From: Devosia sp. SL43
GTDB lineage: Bacteria; Pseudomonadota; Alphaproteobacteria; Rhizobiales; Devosiaceae
Length of the DNA: 64,000 nt
Reading direction: 5' to 3'
NCBI RefSeq assembly: GCF_021729885.1
Contig: NZ_CP063401.1
Location: 1,674,001-1,738,000 of the forward strand
In this document: positions 1 through 9,138 of the stretch, one piece after another
Position numbering within the stretch: the first letter of the stretch is position 1
Layout of the letters: the number at the start of each line of letters is the position of its first letter
Program-made: the position numbers and the translations under genes
Notes under the pieces: model-generated
Seen by the model: the letters and a program-made list of their open reading frames with translations, nothing else
Told to the model about the DNA's origin: nothing
The model's database searches: none

Positions 1-2
1 TC

Positions 3-1409
3 AGTCTGGGCAATCTGGTCAACCTGTCATTCGGCGCCGGTTTCGGTAGCGAAGACGGCGAGCAGACCGAGGACCCCGAGGCTATCGCTGCTGCGATCGA
101 CGTCGCATTACCCATCCAGACCACCGTCGATGCCGGGCCTGTGCTGGCCGACCTGGTCGACAGCCTGACCGAACTCAAGCAGAGCCTGGAAGCCGGCGAA
201 GCGGTCAACCCCGAGCTGCTCAAGCGCATCGATGCAGCGCTCGATGACCTCGCCGCCCAATTCGATATCGATCTCTCTGCCCTGCCCTCGCTCGACGATC
301 TTACCGCCATGGTGACCGGCGTCCTGCCCGACGACACCAGCGTTGAAGCTCAACTGACCATCGCGCTGGCGCCACTGGCCGAAGAACTGCTGTCCGGCTC
401 CTCGGACACCGACGTATCGGTCGATGTCGAGCTTTCCACGCTGATCAAGTCGATCGGCGAAAAGCTGGGCGCGCTGCTGCAGTCGATCAATAGTGACGAA
501 ATCTCACCGGAGAAGCTCGCGGCGCTCGGCCTCGATGCCGAAGGCTCGATCGATACCGATCTCGAAGCCGCCATCGCCCGGCTGCTCAATCCCCCGGTCA
601 AGGTCGATGCCAGCGCCAACGCGCAGGTCATCGCTACGCCGCAGCTCAAGCTCACCGAACCGGTGCTCACAGGCAAGGCGACCACGGAGACTGCGCCAAT
701 CGCCGACAAGGCTGAGGCGACCGCCGACGTAGCGCCGCAGGTTGCGACATCAGTCGACGGACGGGCCACGACCGATACCGACAGCGGCGCCAGCAATACG
801 CCCGACGACGACAGGAAGCCTGTCGAAGCCAAGACAGCGCCAGCGACTGCCGTGGCCGCTCCGGTGGAAACCGCCACCACCGATCCACAGGTCGCTGCCC
901 AGCCCACCCATGTTGCCTCGCGCATCGATGCGGCCGCGGCCCGTCCGGTCGTCCAGGCCGGCTACCAGACCAGTCAGCAGCAGCTCAACCTGCCGCAGCT
1001 CGCCTTCGAGCTGGTGCGCCAGGTCAATGATGGCAACACCCGGTTCCAGATGCGGCTCGATCCGCCCGAACTGGGCAAGATCGACGTCAGGCTCGACATC
1101 GATGCCGCCGGCCAGGTCAGTGCCAAGCTGATCGTCGAGCGCGCCGAAACGCTTGACCTGATGCAGCGCGACCAGCGCGGGCTGGAACGAGCCCTCCAGC
1201 AGGCTGGTCTCGACAGCGCCAAGACCAACCTGGAATTCTCTCTCAAGCAAAGCCCGTTCAGCGGCGGCAACCAGCAGGGCCAGGACGGCAACGGCCGCCA
1301 GCCCCAGTTCGGCGGCAATGGCTCGGCCGAGGCCGAGGACGTGCCCCCGCCCACCGTCAATCTCTACCGCGGCAGCCTGACTGCCAGCGGCGTCAACATC
1401 ATCGCGTAA
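3..1409 (+). CDS. fliK: Flagellar hook-length control protein FliK (5'-truncated by window)
   Basis: C-terminal part of the hook-length control protein, which is exported through the flagellar gate and times the switch from hook to filament export. The frame is open from the first bases, so the true start lies upstream; a GTG at 141 would give 422 residues but is probably internal. Counted from that GTG, an Ala/Thr/Asp-rich low-complexity stretch (about 150-270) precedes the conserved Flg_hook domain (about 282-370, with RLDPPELGKIDVRL) and a Gln/Gly-rich tail. flgD follows after 12 bases, which fits a hook operon. The call rests on the C-terminal domain; N-terminal parts of FliK diverge quickly. 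Confidence 0.85.
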   Translation, partial: SLGNLVNLSFGAGFGSEDGEQTEDPEAIAAAIDVALPIQTTVDAGPVLADLVDSLTELKQSLEAGEAVNPELLKRIDAALDDLAAQFDIDLSALPSLDDLTAMVTGVLPDDTSVEAQLTIALAPLAEELLSGSSDTDVSVDVELSTLIKSIGEKLGALLQSINSDEISPEKLAALGLDAEGSIDTDLEAAIARLLNPPVKVDASANAQVIATPQLKLTEPVLTGKATTETAPIADKAEATADVAPQVATSVDGRATTDTDSGASNTPDDDRKPVEAKTAPATAVAAPVETATTDPQVAAQPTHVASRIDAAAARPVVQAGYQTSQQQLNLPQLAFELVRQVNDGNTRFQMRLDPPELGKIDVRLDIDAAGQVSAKLIVERAETLDLMQRDQRGLERALQQAGLDSAKTNLEFSLKQSPFSGGNQQGQDGNGRQPQFGGNGSAEAEDVPPPTVNLYRGSLTASGVNIIA

Positions 1410-1421
1410 GGAGTAGGCGTC

Positions 1422-2111
1422 ATGGCCGTCAGCAGCGTTTCCGGAACGAGCACCACCAGCCAGATGGCGACCTCGCGCGCAACCATCGCGGAGAATTTCG
1501 ACACGTTCCTCAATGTGCTGACCACCCAGCTCAAGAACCAGAACCCGCTGGATCCGCTGGATACGAACGCGTTCACCCAGCAGCTGGTACAATTCACTGG
1601 TGTCGAGCAGCAGCTCAAGACCAATGAATTCCTCGAAACCCTGATGCTGGCCGGCCAGAACACCGCCAAGTCAGACGCCGTCTCCTATATCGGCAAGGAA
1701 GTGACATCTTCCGGCGAAAGCGGCGAACTCACCGACGACAATCCGGTCTTCTGGGCCTACAGCGCCGACGCCAATGCCGCCAACTCCACCGTCACCATCA
1801 AGGACGCCAATGGGCAGGTCGTCTACACCCAGACCGGCCCACTCTCCGCCGGTGCCGGCACCTTCCGCTGGGATGGCGTTGGCAGCGACGGCAACGTCAA
1901 GCCCAATGGCATGTATACCATCGACATCAAGGGCGCGGATGCCAACGGTCAGAACGTCAAGGTCAGCACCGCCTCGATCGGCGTGGTCACGGCAGTGGAC
2001 TTCACCGGCGACGTGCCGATCCTCACCATCGGCACACGCCAGGTCGCCATCACCGACGTCACCGACGTCCGCATTCCCGATGTGACGGCCACCGAAGACG
2101 ACGACGCCTGA
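1422..2111 (+). CDS. flgD: Flagellar hook capping protein FlgD
   Basis: Scaffold that caps the growing hook and lets FlgE subunits assemble; it acts outside the cell after export. The 229 residues show the FlgD N-terminal signature (about residues 20-70, with NPLDPLDTNAFTQQLVQF followed by a Glu-Gln rich helix), then a FlgD Ig/tudor-like region containing FRWDG-type and PNGMYTI segments (about 140-180). The ATG at 1422 is preceded by a clear AAGGAG. Its position just after fliK and the terminator after it suggest it ends the transcription unit. Length is close to the usual 220-240 residues. Confidence 0.92.
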   Translation: MAVSSVSGTSTTSQMATSRATIAENFDTFLNVLTTQLKNQNPLDPLDTNAFTQQLVQFTGVEQQLKTNEFLETLMLAGQNTAKSDAVSYIGKEVTSSGESGELTDDNPVFWAYSADANAANSTVTIKDANGQVVYTQTGPLSAGAGTFRWDGVGSDGNVKPNGMYTIDIKGADANGQNVKVSTASIGVVTAVDFTGDVPILTIGTRQVAITDVTDVRIPDVTATEDDDA

Positions 2112-2137
2112 TCGTCAGCTTAGCCTCCGCCCGCCAA

Positions 2138-2158
2138 ACGCCCCCAACTTGGGGGCGT
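2138..2158 (+). terminator. Probable rho-independent terminator after flgD
   Basis: Eight-base GC stem (2138-2145 with 2151-2158) around the loop AACTT, 27 bases after the flgD stop. The T-run after it is weak, so termination may be partial. Confidence 0.55.
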
Positions 2159-2257
2159 CTTGCGTTCAACGAAGACTTGAATCCAATCCCTTGAATTCCC
2201 AGACCATTCTTAACCTGTTGTAAGTTTCCCCTTAGTCGAATTTTAAGGCCGTTACCC

Positions 2258-2294
2258 TACTCTCTGGTCATATGGTCAGGTTGAGTAGAGAGTA
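2258..2294 (+). promoter_or_regulatory. Inverted repeat covering the sciP ribosome-binding region
   Basis: TACTCTCT at 2258-2265 is matched exactly by AGAGAGTA at 2287-2294, two bases before the sciP ATG. The right arm holds the only purine-rich Shine-Dalgarno candidate, so an RNA hairpin here could hide the ribosome-binding site. Alternatively it may be a DNA operator. Direct evidence is only the repeat. Confidence 0.4.
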
Positions 2295-2296
2295 AA

Positions 2297-2575
2297 ATGA
2301 CCGTACAAATGCGTCCTCGCGTTAAGTACGTTATCGGTCCGGACGGAAGTCCGCTCACGATTGCAGATCTACCCCCCGCTAATACGCGGAGGTGGGTCAT
2401 TCGCCGCAAAGCCGAAGTCGTCGCTGCCGTACGCGGCGGGCTGCTCAGCCTCGAAGAGGCCTGCGACCGCTACACCCTGAGCGTCGATGAATTCCTCAAC
2501 TGGCAGGCCGCCATCGACAAGCATGGCCTGGCCGGGTTGCGGACCACCTGGATCCAGCACTACCGCGAAGGTTAG
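2297..2575 (+). CDS. sciP: SciP (DUF1153), CtrA inhibitory DNA-binding protein
   Basis: Small trihelical regulator that, in Caulobacter, binds CtrA and prevents activation of CtrA-dependent promoters late in the cell cycle; alphaproteobacterial homologues also influence flagellar genes. The 92 residues match the family along the full length: an N-terminal VIGPDGSPLTIADLPP segment, the RWVIRRKAEVVAAVRGGLL helix, an SLEEACDRY turn and a terminal WQ(A)AIDKHG-L-GLR region. Family length is about 90. It is a single gene between flgD and convergent usp, with a hairpin over its translation start and a perfect terminator behind it. Its presence beside flagellar genes, with ctrA 28 kb away, fits the circuit. 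Confidence 0.93.
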   Translation: MTVQMRPRVKYVIGPDGSPLTIADLPPANTRRWVIRRKAEVVAAVRGGLLSLEEACDRYTLSVDEFLNWQAAIDKHGLAGLRTTWIQHYREG

Positions 2576-2596
2576 TCTGGCGTTCAGTGCAAGTTT

Positions 2597-2628
2597 CAAA
2601 GCCCGCCGGCGCAAGCCGGCGGGCTTTG
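2597..2628. terminator. Bidirectional terminator between sciP and usp
   Basis: Perfect 14-base stem (2597-2610 with 2615-2628) with a GCAA loop. The CAAAG/CTTTG ends give short T-runs on both strands, and the hairpin sits between the convergent sciP stop (2575) and usp stop (2631). Confidence 0.8.
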
Positions 2629-2630
2629 TG

Positions 2631-3077
2631 TTAGGCCTTGACCACCAGCACCGGCAACTTGGACCGTGCCAGCACCTCGGCCGCCTGGCTGCCGAGCAGC
2701 AGCCGGCTTAGCCCGCGACGGCCATGCGAACCCATGACAATCAAACTGGCCCCTGCCGCTTCGGCGGCCTCCAGAATGCCGTCGGCAATCTGCCGGCTGG
2801 CCAGATGAATCGCCCCGATTGCCACGTTCCCGGCCGCCTTGCGCGTGTGGTCGAGGATCTGCGCTGCCGTCTCGGCCTTGGCCTTTTCCAGGTCTTCGAA
2901 CAGGCTTGCCGTATCCACCGCGACCAGATCAAGTGCGGGAACGGCCATGCTCGAGGGCTCCGTTACCGTCACCGCCGTTACCTGGCCGCCGGATAACCGG
3001 GCAAGCTCCAGCGCATGACGCAGGGCAGCGTCACTGTGTTCCGAACCATCAACGGCGACCAATATCTTGTCATACAT
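2631..3077 (-). CDS. Universal stress protein, UspA family
   Basis: Single-domain Usp of 148 residues. It starts MYDKILVAVDGSEHSD, has the usual beta strand-Asp start and ends with the nucleotide-binding signature GSHGRRGLSRLLLGS followed by AEVLARSKLPVLVVK. The glycines of G-2x-G-9x-G(S) are present, so ATP binding is likely. The frame could extend to 3173, but the ATG at 3077 matches the family start and has GGAGGT upstream. Such proteins are induced by starvation and stress; the target here is unknown. It is monocistronic and convergent with sciP. Confidence 0.9.
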   Translation of the reverse strand: MYDKILVAVDGSEHSDAALRHALELARLSGGQVTAVTVTEPSSMAVPALDLVAVDTASLFEDLEKAKAETAAQILDHTRKAAGNVAIGAIHLASRQIADGILEAAEAAGASLIVMGSHGRRGLSRLLLGSQAAEVLARSKLPVLVVKA

Positions 3078-3144
3078 GCTGCGTACCTCCATTGGCTGTC
3101 CGCAGCAGCTTGCACCTAACCGGCAGGTGTCGCCTTGATCCAGG

Positions 3145-3762
3145 TCATGGCGTGCCCGGCCCCATCCAGGCAAGGCCGGCCGGCCGCTCCAGCAGCCGCT
3201 GGTAGTATGCGCCTATGGCGGGGAGCGCCTTCTTTTCCGTCGGTATCATCATCCAGCGGTGGATCGACAGGCCGAGGGCGATATCGGCGATGCTGAAGCT
3301 GTCACCAGCAACGAAAGAATCCCGCCGCGCCAGTTGCGCCTCGAGGATGTCCATCTTGGCGCCCCACCTCGCCATCGAATTCGCGATTCTGGCCGGATCG
3401 TCATAGCCCGGCGTCTTGCGGATCAGCGCGTTGAGCGCATAACCCCATGGCGGATTGAGCTCAGTCGCCTGCCAGATCAGCCATTGCAGCGCCAGCGCCC
3501 GCTCCCCCAACTGATCAGGCAGCAACCGACCCTCCTGCTCGGCCAGGTGGATCAGGATGGCATTGCTCTCCCAGAGTACAAATTCGTCGTCAACAAGCAC
3601 CGGCACCTGGCCGTTGGGATTGAGCGCCAGGAACTCGGGCACCTTGGGATCGCGCAGCGGCAAACCCCAATCCTCCCGGTCGTAGACCAGCGCCAGTTCG
3701 TCGAGCGCCCACAGCACCTTGCGGACATTGATCGACGTCACCCGCCCCAGAACCTTCAGCAT
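3145..3762 (-). CDS. Glutathione S-transferase family protein
   Basis: Cytosolic GST of 205 residues. The N-terminal thioredoxin-like domain (1-80) carries SINVRKV, the cis-Pro segment GQVPVLVDD and the glutathione gamma-glutamyl site WESNAI. The all-helical C-terminal domain (about 90-200) contains the N-capping motif FSIADIALG. ATG at 3762 has AAGGAAAGG upstream. Substrate cannot be predicted. It lies 67 bases upstream of usp on the same strand, so the two could share a transcript, and it is divergent from fliF. Confidence 0.88.
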   Translation of the reverse strand: MLKVLGRVTSINVRKVLWALDELALVYDREDWGLPLRDPKVPEFLALNPNGQVPVLVDDEFVLWESNAILIHLAEQEGRLLPDQLGERALALQWLIWQATELNPPWGYALNALIRKTPGYDDPARIANSMARWGAKMDILEAQLARRDSFVAGDSFSIADIALGLSIHRWMMIPTEKKALPAIGAYYQRLLERPAGLAWMGPGTP

Positions 3763-3826
3763 TGCGCAACCTTTCCTTCATCATGCCCGGCATTTTGTGC
3801 CGGAATTTGCAAACTGCAACCGAGAG

Positions 3827-3843
3827 TTAAGACAATGTTTACC
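3827..3843 (+). promoter_or_regulatory. Candidate CtrA box upstream of fliF
   Basis: TTAA-N7-TTTACC, one mismatch from the CtrA consensus TTAA-N7-TTAACC, about 76 bases before the fliF GTG. fliF is a classical CtrA target in Caulobacter. A GAATC (GANTC, CcrM-type methylation site) lies at 3904-3908. Confidence 0.5.
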
Positions 3844-3918
3844 ATCCACTAGGTAACTTTTGCCTAGCGGTCGTCTCACGCGTTTGCGTCGCAGGACCTT
3901 TTTGAATCGAGTGCCGGC

Positions 3919-5550
3919 GTGGACAACTTTACCCAGCTGATCAATCGCATAGGCCTGCCGCGGCTCGCTGCCATGGCGACTGTGGCTGTGCTCATGCTCG
4001 GCTTCTTCGGGTTCCTGATCATGCGGGCCCAGACGCCGAGCCTTGCCCCGCTCTATACCGGCCTCAGCCTCGAAGACTCTTCCGCAATTGTGACCGAACT
4101 GCAGACGCAGAATATTCCGTTCGAGCTGCGCGGCGACGGCGACACCATCCTGATCCCGCGCGACCAGATCACCACCGTGCGCATGAGCCTGGCCGGTTCG
4201 GGTCTGCCGCAGCGTGGCCAGGTCGGCTACGAAATCTTCGACGAGCAGTCGACGCTGGGCGCCACCAGCTTCGTGCAGAACCTCAACAATGTCCGAGCGC
4301 TCGAAGGCGAGCTGGCGCGCACCATCGGCTCGCTCGCCCGCATCAAGTCGGCCCGCGTCCACCTCGTGCTGCCCGAGCGCGAGCTGTTCCGCCGCGAGAC
4401 CAAGCAGCCATCGGCGTCCATCGTGCTGTCGGTCCGGGGTGAACTGGGTTCCGGTGAAATCCGCGCCATCCAGCATCTGGTGGCGTCGGCCATCGAGGGA
4501 CTGACCCCCACCCGCGTGTCCATCGTCGACGATCAGGGCAACCTGCTCGCCTCGGGCACCGGCGACGACACCGAGGGCGCCATGTCCGGCGAAGCCGCCG
4601 AGCGCACGCTGGGCTTCGAGAACCGCCTGCGCACCCGCGTCGAGGACATGCTGGCCAATGTCGTTGGCGCCGGCCGCGCTCGCGTCGAGGTCTCGGCCGA
4701 GATCGACTACAACCGCTCCACCACCACCCAGGAAACCTTCGACCCGGAAAGCCAGGTCGTCCGCTCCAGCCAGGTGCGTGAAACCGAGAATATCACCGCT
4801 GGCGCCAACGGCCAGGTGACGGTGGCCAACGAACTGCCAGGCGCCAGCCAGAATGCCGGCGCCACCGGCGCGACCGACCAGGGCACCTCGACCGAGGAAG
4901 TCACCAACTACGAGATTTCCAAGACCACCCAGACGGCCGTCACCGAAGCCGGCGCCGTCAAGCGCCTCTCGGTTGCCGTCGTGGTCGATGGCGTCTATGC
5001 CGACGATGGCGCAGGCAACCAGACCTATACGCCGCGCACCGCCGACGAAATCGCCCAGATCCTGACCCTGGTCCGCTCTGCCGTCGGTTACTCGGAAACC
5101 CGCGGCGACAGCGTCGAAGTGGTCAACATGCAGTTCGCCGAACGTCCCGAACTCTCCGTCCCCGGCACGGATGGCGAAGGTGGCCTGCTCGACTTTACCC
5201 GCGACGACATCATGAACGGCGCCGAGATGGCCGTGACCCTGCTGATCGCCCTGGCCCTGGTCTTCTTCGTCATGCGCCCGCTGCTCAAGAAGGTGCTGAC
5301 GCCCGAAACCAAGCCGCTGGCTCTGTCGTCCGGTGCCGAACTCGGCCATCATGGCGTCATCGCCGCCAACGGCCTCGTCATCGCGGACACATCAGAAGAG
5401 CCCAAGGACAAGACACCTGCCTGGGTCGCCAACGCCAAGTCGATGGGCGAAACCCAGCTCCAGACCCTCAAGACCGTCGGCACCCTCGTCGAAGAAAATC
5501 CCAAGCAAGCCGCGCTTATCGTGCGCGACTGGCTGGGTAGTGCAGCGTAA
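3919..5550 (+). CDS. fliF: Flagellar MS-ring protein FliF
   Basis: Inner-membrane protein that forms the MS-ring on which the flagellar motor and export gate assemble. The 543 residues show a first membrane helix (about 17-36), the YscJ/FliF ring-building domain (about 45-230, with [10 protein letters not shown] and the ASIVLSV strand), a second periplasmic domain, a long Thr/Gly-rich linker (about 285-335), a second membrane helix (about 437-456) and a cytosolic C-terminus ending in WLGSAA, the part that contacts FliG. Start is GTG; no strong Shine-Dalgarno is visible. fliG begins 5 bases after the stop, so the two are translationally close. Confidence 0.95.
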   Translation: MDNFTQLINRIGLPRLAAMATVAVLMLGFFGFLIMRAQTPSLAPLYTGLSLEDSSAIVTELQTQNIPFELRGDGDTILIPRDQITTVRMSLAGSGLPQRGQVGYEIFDEQSTLGATSFVQNLNNVRALEGELARTIGSLARIKSARVHLVLPERELFRRETKQPSASIVLSVRGELGSGEIRAIQHLVASAIEGLTPTRVSIVDDQGNLLASGTGDDTEGAMSGEAAERTLGFENRLRTRVEDMLANVVGAGRARVEVSAEIDYNRSTTTQETFDPESQVVRSSQVRETENITAGANGQVTVANELPGASQNAGATGATDQGTSTEEVTNYEISKTTQTAVTEAGAVKRLSVAVVVDGVYADDGAGNQTYTPRTADEIAQILTLVRSAVGYSETRGDSVEVVNMQFAERPELSVPGTDGEGGLLDFTRDDIMNGAEMAVTLLIALALVFFVMRPLLKKVLTPETKPLALSSGAELGHHGVIAANGLVIADTSEEPKDKTPAWVANAKSMGETQLQTLKTVGTLVEENPKQAALIVRDWLGSAA

Positions 5551-5555
5551 CCGCC

Positions 5556-6635
5556 ATGGCCCTTGTTTCCCAATCCGGCGATGCCGCCCAGATGACAGTC
5601 AACCCCAGCCAGCTGGTGGTGGGCGATGCGAGCAATCATCGCGTCCTCAAGGGCGACGAGAAGGCCGCCGCCTTGCTGCTCGCCCTCGGCCCCGACTATG
5701 GCAAGCCCATCTTCGATGAACTCGACGAACTCGAGGTCAAGCAGCTCAGCCGCGCCATGGTGCGACTTGGCCCGATCACCCAGGATATGCTGGACGACCT
5801 GATGATCGAGTTCGTCACCACCATCTCGTCCAACGGCTCGCTTTCCGGCAACACCGACTCCACCGAACGCCTGCTGCTCAGCTTCCTGTCGCCCGACAAG
5901 GTCGATGCCATCATGGAAGAAATCCGCGGACCGGCCGGTCGCAACATGTGGGAGAAGCTCTCCAACGTGCAGGCCGACGTGCTCGCCGCCTATCTCAAGA
6001 ACGAATATCCCCAGACGATCGCCGTGGTGCTCTCCAAGATCGCCACCGATCACGCCTCCAAGGTCCTGGCCGTCCTGCCGGAGGAACTCGCCATGGATGT
6101 GGTCCAGCGCATGCTGGGCCTCGATCCCGTTCAGAAGGAGATTCTCGAAAAGATTGAGACCACCCTGCGGACCGAATTCATGTCGACGCTCAACCATTCC
6201 AAGCGTCGCGACAGCCATGAGCAGATGGCCGAAATCTTCAACAGCTTCGATCGCCAGACCGAGGCCCGCTTCATCACCACGCTCGAAGAAAACAGCCGCG
6301 ACGATGCCGAGCGCATCAAGTCGCTGATGTTCACCTTCGAGGATCTGGCCAAGCTCGAATCCTCCGCCATCCAGACCCTGCTCACCAAGATGGACAAGAA
6401 GGAACTGGCCATGGCGCTCAAGGGCGCCAACGAAAGCGTCAAGGAAACCTTCTTCAACAACATGTCCGGCCGCACCGCCAAGCTGCTGCGCGAAGACATG
6501 GAAACCATGGGCCCAGTCCGTCTCAAGGACGTCGACGAGGCGCAGGGCCGCATGGTGTCGACCGCCAAGGATCTCGCCGCCAAGGGCGAAATCCTCATCA
6601 TGAAGTCCAAAGCCGACGACCAGATGGTGGCGTAA
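5556..6635 (+). CDS. fliG: Flagellar motor switch protein FliG
   Basis: Rotor protein that links the MS-ring to the C-ring and interacts with the stator to make torque. Of 359 residues, the N-domain (about 28-125) binds FliF, the middle domain carries the EHPQT-like motif as NEYPQT (about 148-153), and the C-domain (about 240-345) has the charged torque helix region ([29 protein letters not shown]). It is about 25 residues longer at the N-terminus than the enterobacterial protein. Gene order fliF-fliG-fliH-fliN with 0-5 base gaps shows one operon. Confidence 0.95.
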   Translation: MALVSQSGDAAQMTVNPSQLVVGDASNHRVLKGDEKAAALLLALGPDYGKPIFDELDELEVKQLSRAMVRLGPITQDMLDDLMIEFVTTISSNGSLSGNTDSTERLLLSFLSPDKVDAIMEEIRGPAGRNMWEKLSNVQADVLAAYLKNEYPQTIAVVLSKIATDHASKVLAVLPEELAMDVVQRMLGLDPVQKEILEKIETTLRTEFMSTLNHSKRRDSHEQMAEIFNSFDRQTEARFITTLEENSRDDAERIKSLMFTFEDLAKLESSAIQTLLTKMDKKELAMALKGANESVKETFFNNMSGRTAKLLREDMETMGPVRLKDVDEAQGRMVSTAKDLAAKGEILIMKSKADDQMVA

Positions 6636-7286
6636 GTGGCACAACCCGCACGTTTCACCTTCGATCTCGATCTCGGCAAGCGCACCAACGCCGCGCCGCC
6701 AACGCCCATGGTGCCCGAGGACCTGGTGGCCCAGCTCATCGCCCAGGCGCGCGAGGAAGCCTATGCCGAAGGCATGGTTGCCGGTGAGCGCAATGCCACC
6801 GCGACCGCTGCGCAGACCCTGGCCGCCGCAGCCGGAACACTCGCGACCCAGACCGCCGAAATGGCAATCGCCCTCGACGACGCCACGCTGCAGGCGCAGC
6901 GCGAAGCAATCGAACTGGCCGCCAGCGTCGGTCGCAAGCTGGCCTTGCACCTGTTGGCCCGCTACCCGACCACCGAACTCGACGCCCTGATCGGCGAGTG
7001 CATGCAAAGCCTGGCCGGGGTGCCGCACCTGGTCGTGCGCTGCCATCCTGCCATTGCCGACGGCATCCGCGACATCGCCACTGCCCATATGCAGACCTCG
7101 GGCTTCTCCGGCCGGCTGATCGTCATGGGTGACCCCGATCAACGTCTCGGCGACGGCAAGCTCGAATGGGTCGATGGCGGCCTGGTGCGCGACATCGGCG
7201 CCGTCTCCAAAGACATCGACACCAAGATCAAGGCCTACCTCGCCGCCAAGAGCGGTCGGGCCAACTCAGAGGAGAGCGGCCATTGA
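6636..7286 (+). CDS. fliH: Flagellar export ATPase regulator FliH
   Basis: Peripheral stator of the flagellar export apparatus that binds FliI and FliN. 216 residues: a short basic N-terminus, an Ala/Glu-rich coiled-coil region with EEAYAEGMVAGE (about 35-55) and a C-terminal FliH/HrpE domain (about 110-205, including GDPDQRLGDGKLEWVDGGLVRD). The GTG start directly abuts the fliG stop, implying coupled translation. FliH is divergent in sequence; position between fliG and fliN supports the call. Confidence 0.88.
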   Translation: MAQPARFTFDLDLGKRTNAAPPTPMVPEDLVAQLIAQAREEAYAEGMVAGERNATATAAQTLAAAAGTLATQTAEMAIALDDATLQAQREAIELAASVGRKLALHLLARYPTTELDALIGECMQSLAGVPHLVVRCHPAIADGIRDIATAHMQTSGFSGRLIVMGDPDQRLGDGKLEWVDGGLVRDIGAVSKDIDTKIKAYLAAKSGRANSEESGH

Positions 7287-7621
7287 GCGCTTCCGATAAC
7301 GACATCGCCGAAACCATCAGCTTCGAAGAGATGATGCCCGCCGGCAAGTCCGACGGCCCCGAAGCCCATATCGACCGCACTGCCGGCGACCTCGAAGCAG
7401 TGTTCGACGTTCCCGTTCGCATTTCGGTCGTGCTTGGCCGCACCAAGATGCCGGTCAGCGAACTGCTGCGCCTCGATACCGGCACCGTCATCGAACTGGA
7501 CCGCCAGGTCGGCGAGGCCGTCGAAATCTTCGTCAACGAACGTCTCGTGGCGCGCGGCGAGATCGTGCTGGTCGACAGCAAGCTCGGCGTCACCATGACC
7601 GAAATCATCAAACCACAGTAA
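7283..7621 (+). CDS. fliN: Flagellar motor switch protein FliN
   Basis: C-ring protein that, with FliM and FliG, sets rotation direction and docks FliH. The SpoA/surface-antigen domain is clear: [32 protein letters not shown] core with [21 protein letters not shown] near the end. I take the TTG at 7283 as the start: it overlaps the fliH stop (TTGA) and has AGAGGAGA 7 bases upstream, giving 112 residues; the open frame extends further upstream but inside fliH. FliM is not in this window. Confidence 0.9.
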   Translation: MSASDNDIAETISFEEMMPAGKSDGPEAHIDRTAGDLEAVFDVPVRISVVLGRTKMPVSELLRLDTGTVIELDRQVGEAVEIFVNERLVARGEIVLVDSKLGVTMTEIIKPQ

Positions 7622-7632
7622 GGGAGGCCAGG

Positions 7633-9000
7633 ATGCGTCTGCTCATCATCGGAGCCCTCGAGGGCCAGCTCAGCGAAGCCACCAAGATGGCCATGAATGG
7701 CGGGGCAAAGGTCGCCCATGCCCCATCGGTCGAGATCGCACTGGCCGCCCTGCGCGCCGGCCGCGGCGCCGACCTGCTGCTGGTCGATGTGGTCATGGAC
7801 ATTGCCGGCCTGATCGCCGGGCTCGAAGCCGAGCGCATTGCCATTCCGGTGGTGGCCTGCGGGGTCGAGGCCAATGCGGCTGCCGCCGTCAACGCCATCC
7901 GGGCCGGCGCCAAGGAGTACATCCCGCTGCCCCCCGATGCCGAGCTGATCGCCGCCGTCATCGCTGCGGTCGCCCGCGAAAGCGCCGAGTTCCTGTTCCG
8001 CGATCCGGCCATGGAACGCGTGGTCAAGATGGCCGACCAGATCGCCGGCTCCGACGCCTCGATCCTGATTACCGGCGAAAGCGGCACCGGCAAGGAAGTC
8101 GTCGCCAAATACGTCCACGCCAAGTCCAAGCGCGCCAACAAGCCCTTCATCTCGGTCAACTGCGCCGCGATCCCAGAGGCTCTGCTCGAATCCGAACTCT
8201 TCGGCCACGAGAAGGGTGCCTTTACCGGCGCCATCGCCCGCCGCATCGGCAAGTTCGAGGAAGCCTCGGGCGGTACGCTGCTGCTCGACGAAATCAGCGA
8301 AATGGACGTGCGCCTGCAGTCCAAGCTGCTCCGCGCCATCCAGGAACGGCTGATCGATCGCGTCGGCGGCGGCAAGCCGGTGCCAGTCGATATCCGCATC
8401 CTCGCCACCTCCAACCGCAACCTCAACGAAGCAGTCCGCGAAGGCAGCTTCCGTGAGGACCTGCTGTTCCGTCTCAACGTGGTCAACCTCAAGCTTCCCG
8501 CTCTGCGGGATCGCCCCGGCGACATTGCTGCTCTCTCCGAGCACTTCGTCGCCAAATACGCCAAGGCCAATGGCCTGCCCCCGCGTGTTCTCTCCCCCGA
8601 CGCCCGCGCCGCATTGTTGCAAGCCCCCTGGCCGGGGAATGTGCGCGAGCTTGAGAACACGCTGCACCGGGCAGTGCTGCTGTCCTCCGGTGACGTCATT
8701 GGACCCGATGCCATCGTCTTGCCCGATGGCATGGGTCTCAATGAAGTCGCAGCCGCGTCCTCACTCTCGGCACAGCTCGCCCAGACCGCTCAAACCATGT
8801 CCGCGGCCCTGGTCGGCCGCACCGTGGCTGATGTCGAACGTGACCTGATCCTTGATACCCTCGATCACACGCTGGGTAACCGCACCCACGCCGCCAACAT
8901 CCTGGGCATCTCAATCCGCACGCTCAGGAACAAGCTCAACCAATATGCCGACGAAGGCACCAATGTGCCCGAGCCCGGCGAGAGACGGTCGGTCGCTTGA
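7633..9000 (+). CDS. flbD: FlbD-type sigma-54-dependent flagellar transcription regulator
   Basis: Enhancer-binding protein of 455 residues that activates sigma-54 promoters of late flagellar genes in Caulobacter. Domains: a degenerate receiver (1-118; the usual Asp pair near residues 7-8 is replaced by GALEG, though an Asp remains near 52), an AAA+ domain with Walker A GESGTGKE (148-155) and the sigma-54 contact loop GAFTGA (195-200), then a Fis-type helix-turn-helix (about 400-445, [20 protein letters not shown]). The receiver's missing pocket is also typical of FlbD, which is not controlled by ordinary phosphorylation. Located between fliN and flhA as in related genomes. Confidence 0.92.
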   Translation: MRLLIIGALEGQLSEATKMAMNGGAKVAHAPSVEIALAALRAGRGADLLLVDVVMDIAGLIAGLEAERIAIPVVACGVEANAAAAVNAIRAGAKEYIPLPPDAELIAAVIAAVARESAEFLFRDPAMERVVKMADQIAGSDASILITGESGTGKEVVAKYVHAKSKRANKPFISVNCAAIPEALLESELFGHEKGAFTGAIARRIGKFEEASGGTLLLDEISEMDVRLQSKLLRAIQERLIDRVGGGKPVPVDIRILATSNRNLNEAVREGSFREDLLFRLNVVNLKLPALRDRPGDIAALSEHFVAKYAKANGLPPRVLSPDARAALLQAPWPGNVRELENTLHRAVLLSSGDVIGPDAIVLPDGMGLNEVAAASSLSAQLAQTAQTMSAALVGRTVADVERDLILDTLDHTLGNRTHAANILGISIRTLRNKLNQYADEGTNVPEPGERRSVA

Positions 9001-9016
9001 TGCCCCTCAAACCCAC

Positions 9017-9121
9017 GATGTCATTCCGGCGAAGGCCGGAATCCAAATCCGTGGCGCTCCCCACACGCCTCGTTCGGGGGACCATGCGGACATGGATCCC
9101 GGCCTTCGCCGGGATGACATC
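9017..9121. repeat. Intergenic inverted repeat (REP-like) between flbD and flhA
   Basis: Arms 9017-9045 and 9093-9121 are near-perfect inverted copies, each itself a small palindrome (CCGGCGAAGGCCGG / CCCGGCCTTCGCCGGG). This sequence type, GTCATTCCGGCGAAGGCCGGAA-like, is widely dispersed in alphaproteobacterial genomes. It fills most of the gap between two genes of one flagellar unit and may form a stable mRNA stem. Confidence 0.8.
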
Positions 9122-9138
9122 GGAGTTGTGGAAATAGC

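Noticed and set aside
2203..2257. CtrA-like words upstream of sciP (TTAACCTGTTGTAAG, TTAAGGCCGTTACC)
   Set aside because: The spacing or second half-site does not fit TTAA-N7-TTAA; kept out of the feature list although sciP is a CtrA target elsewhere.
3781..8741. Long minus-strand reading frames opposite fliF, fliG, fliN and flbD (up to about 600 codons)
   Set aside because: They lie fully antisense to well-identified genes, have His/Gly/Asp-rich composition typical of reverse-frame GC bias, and show no family similarity.
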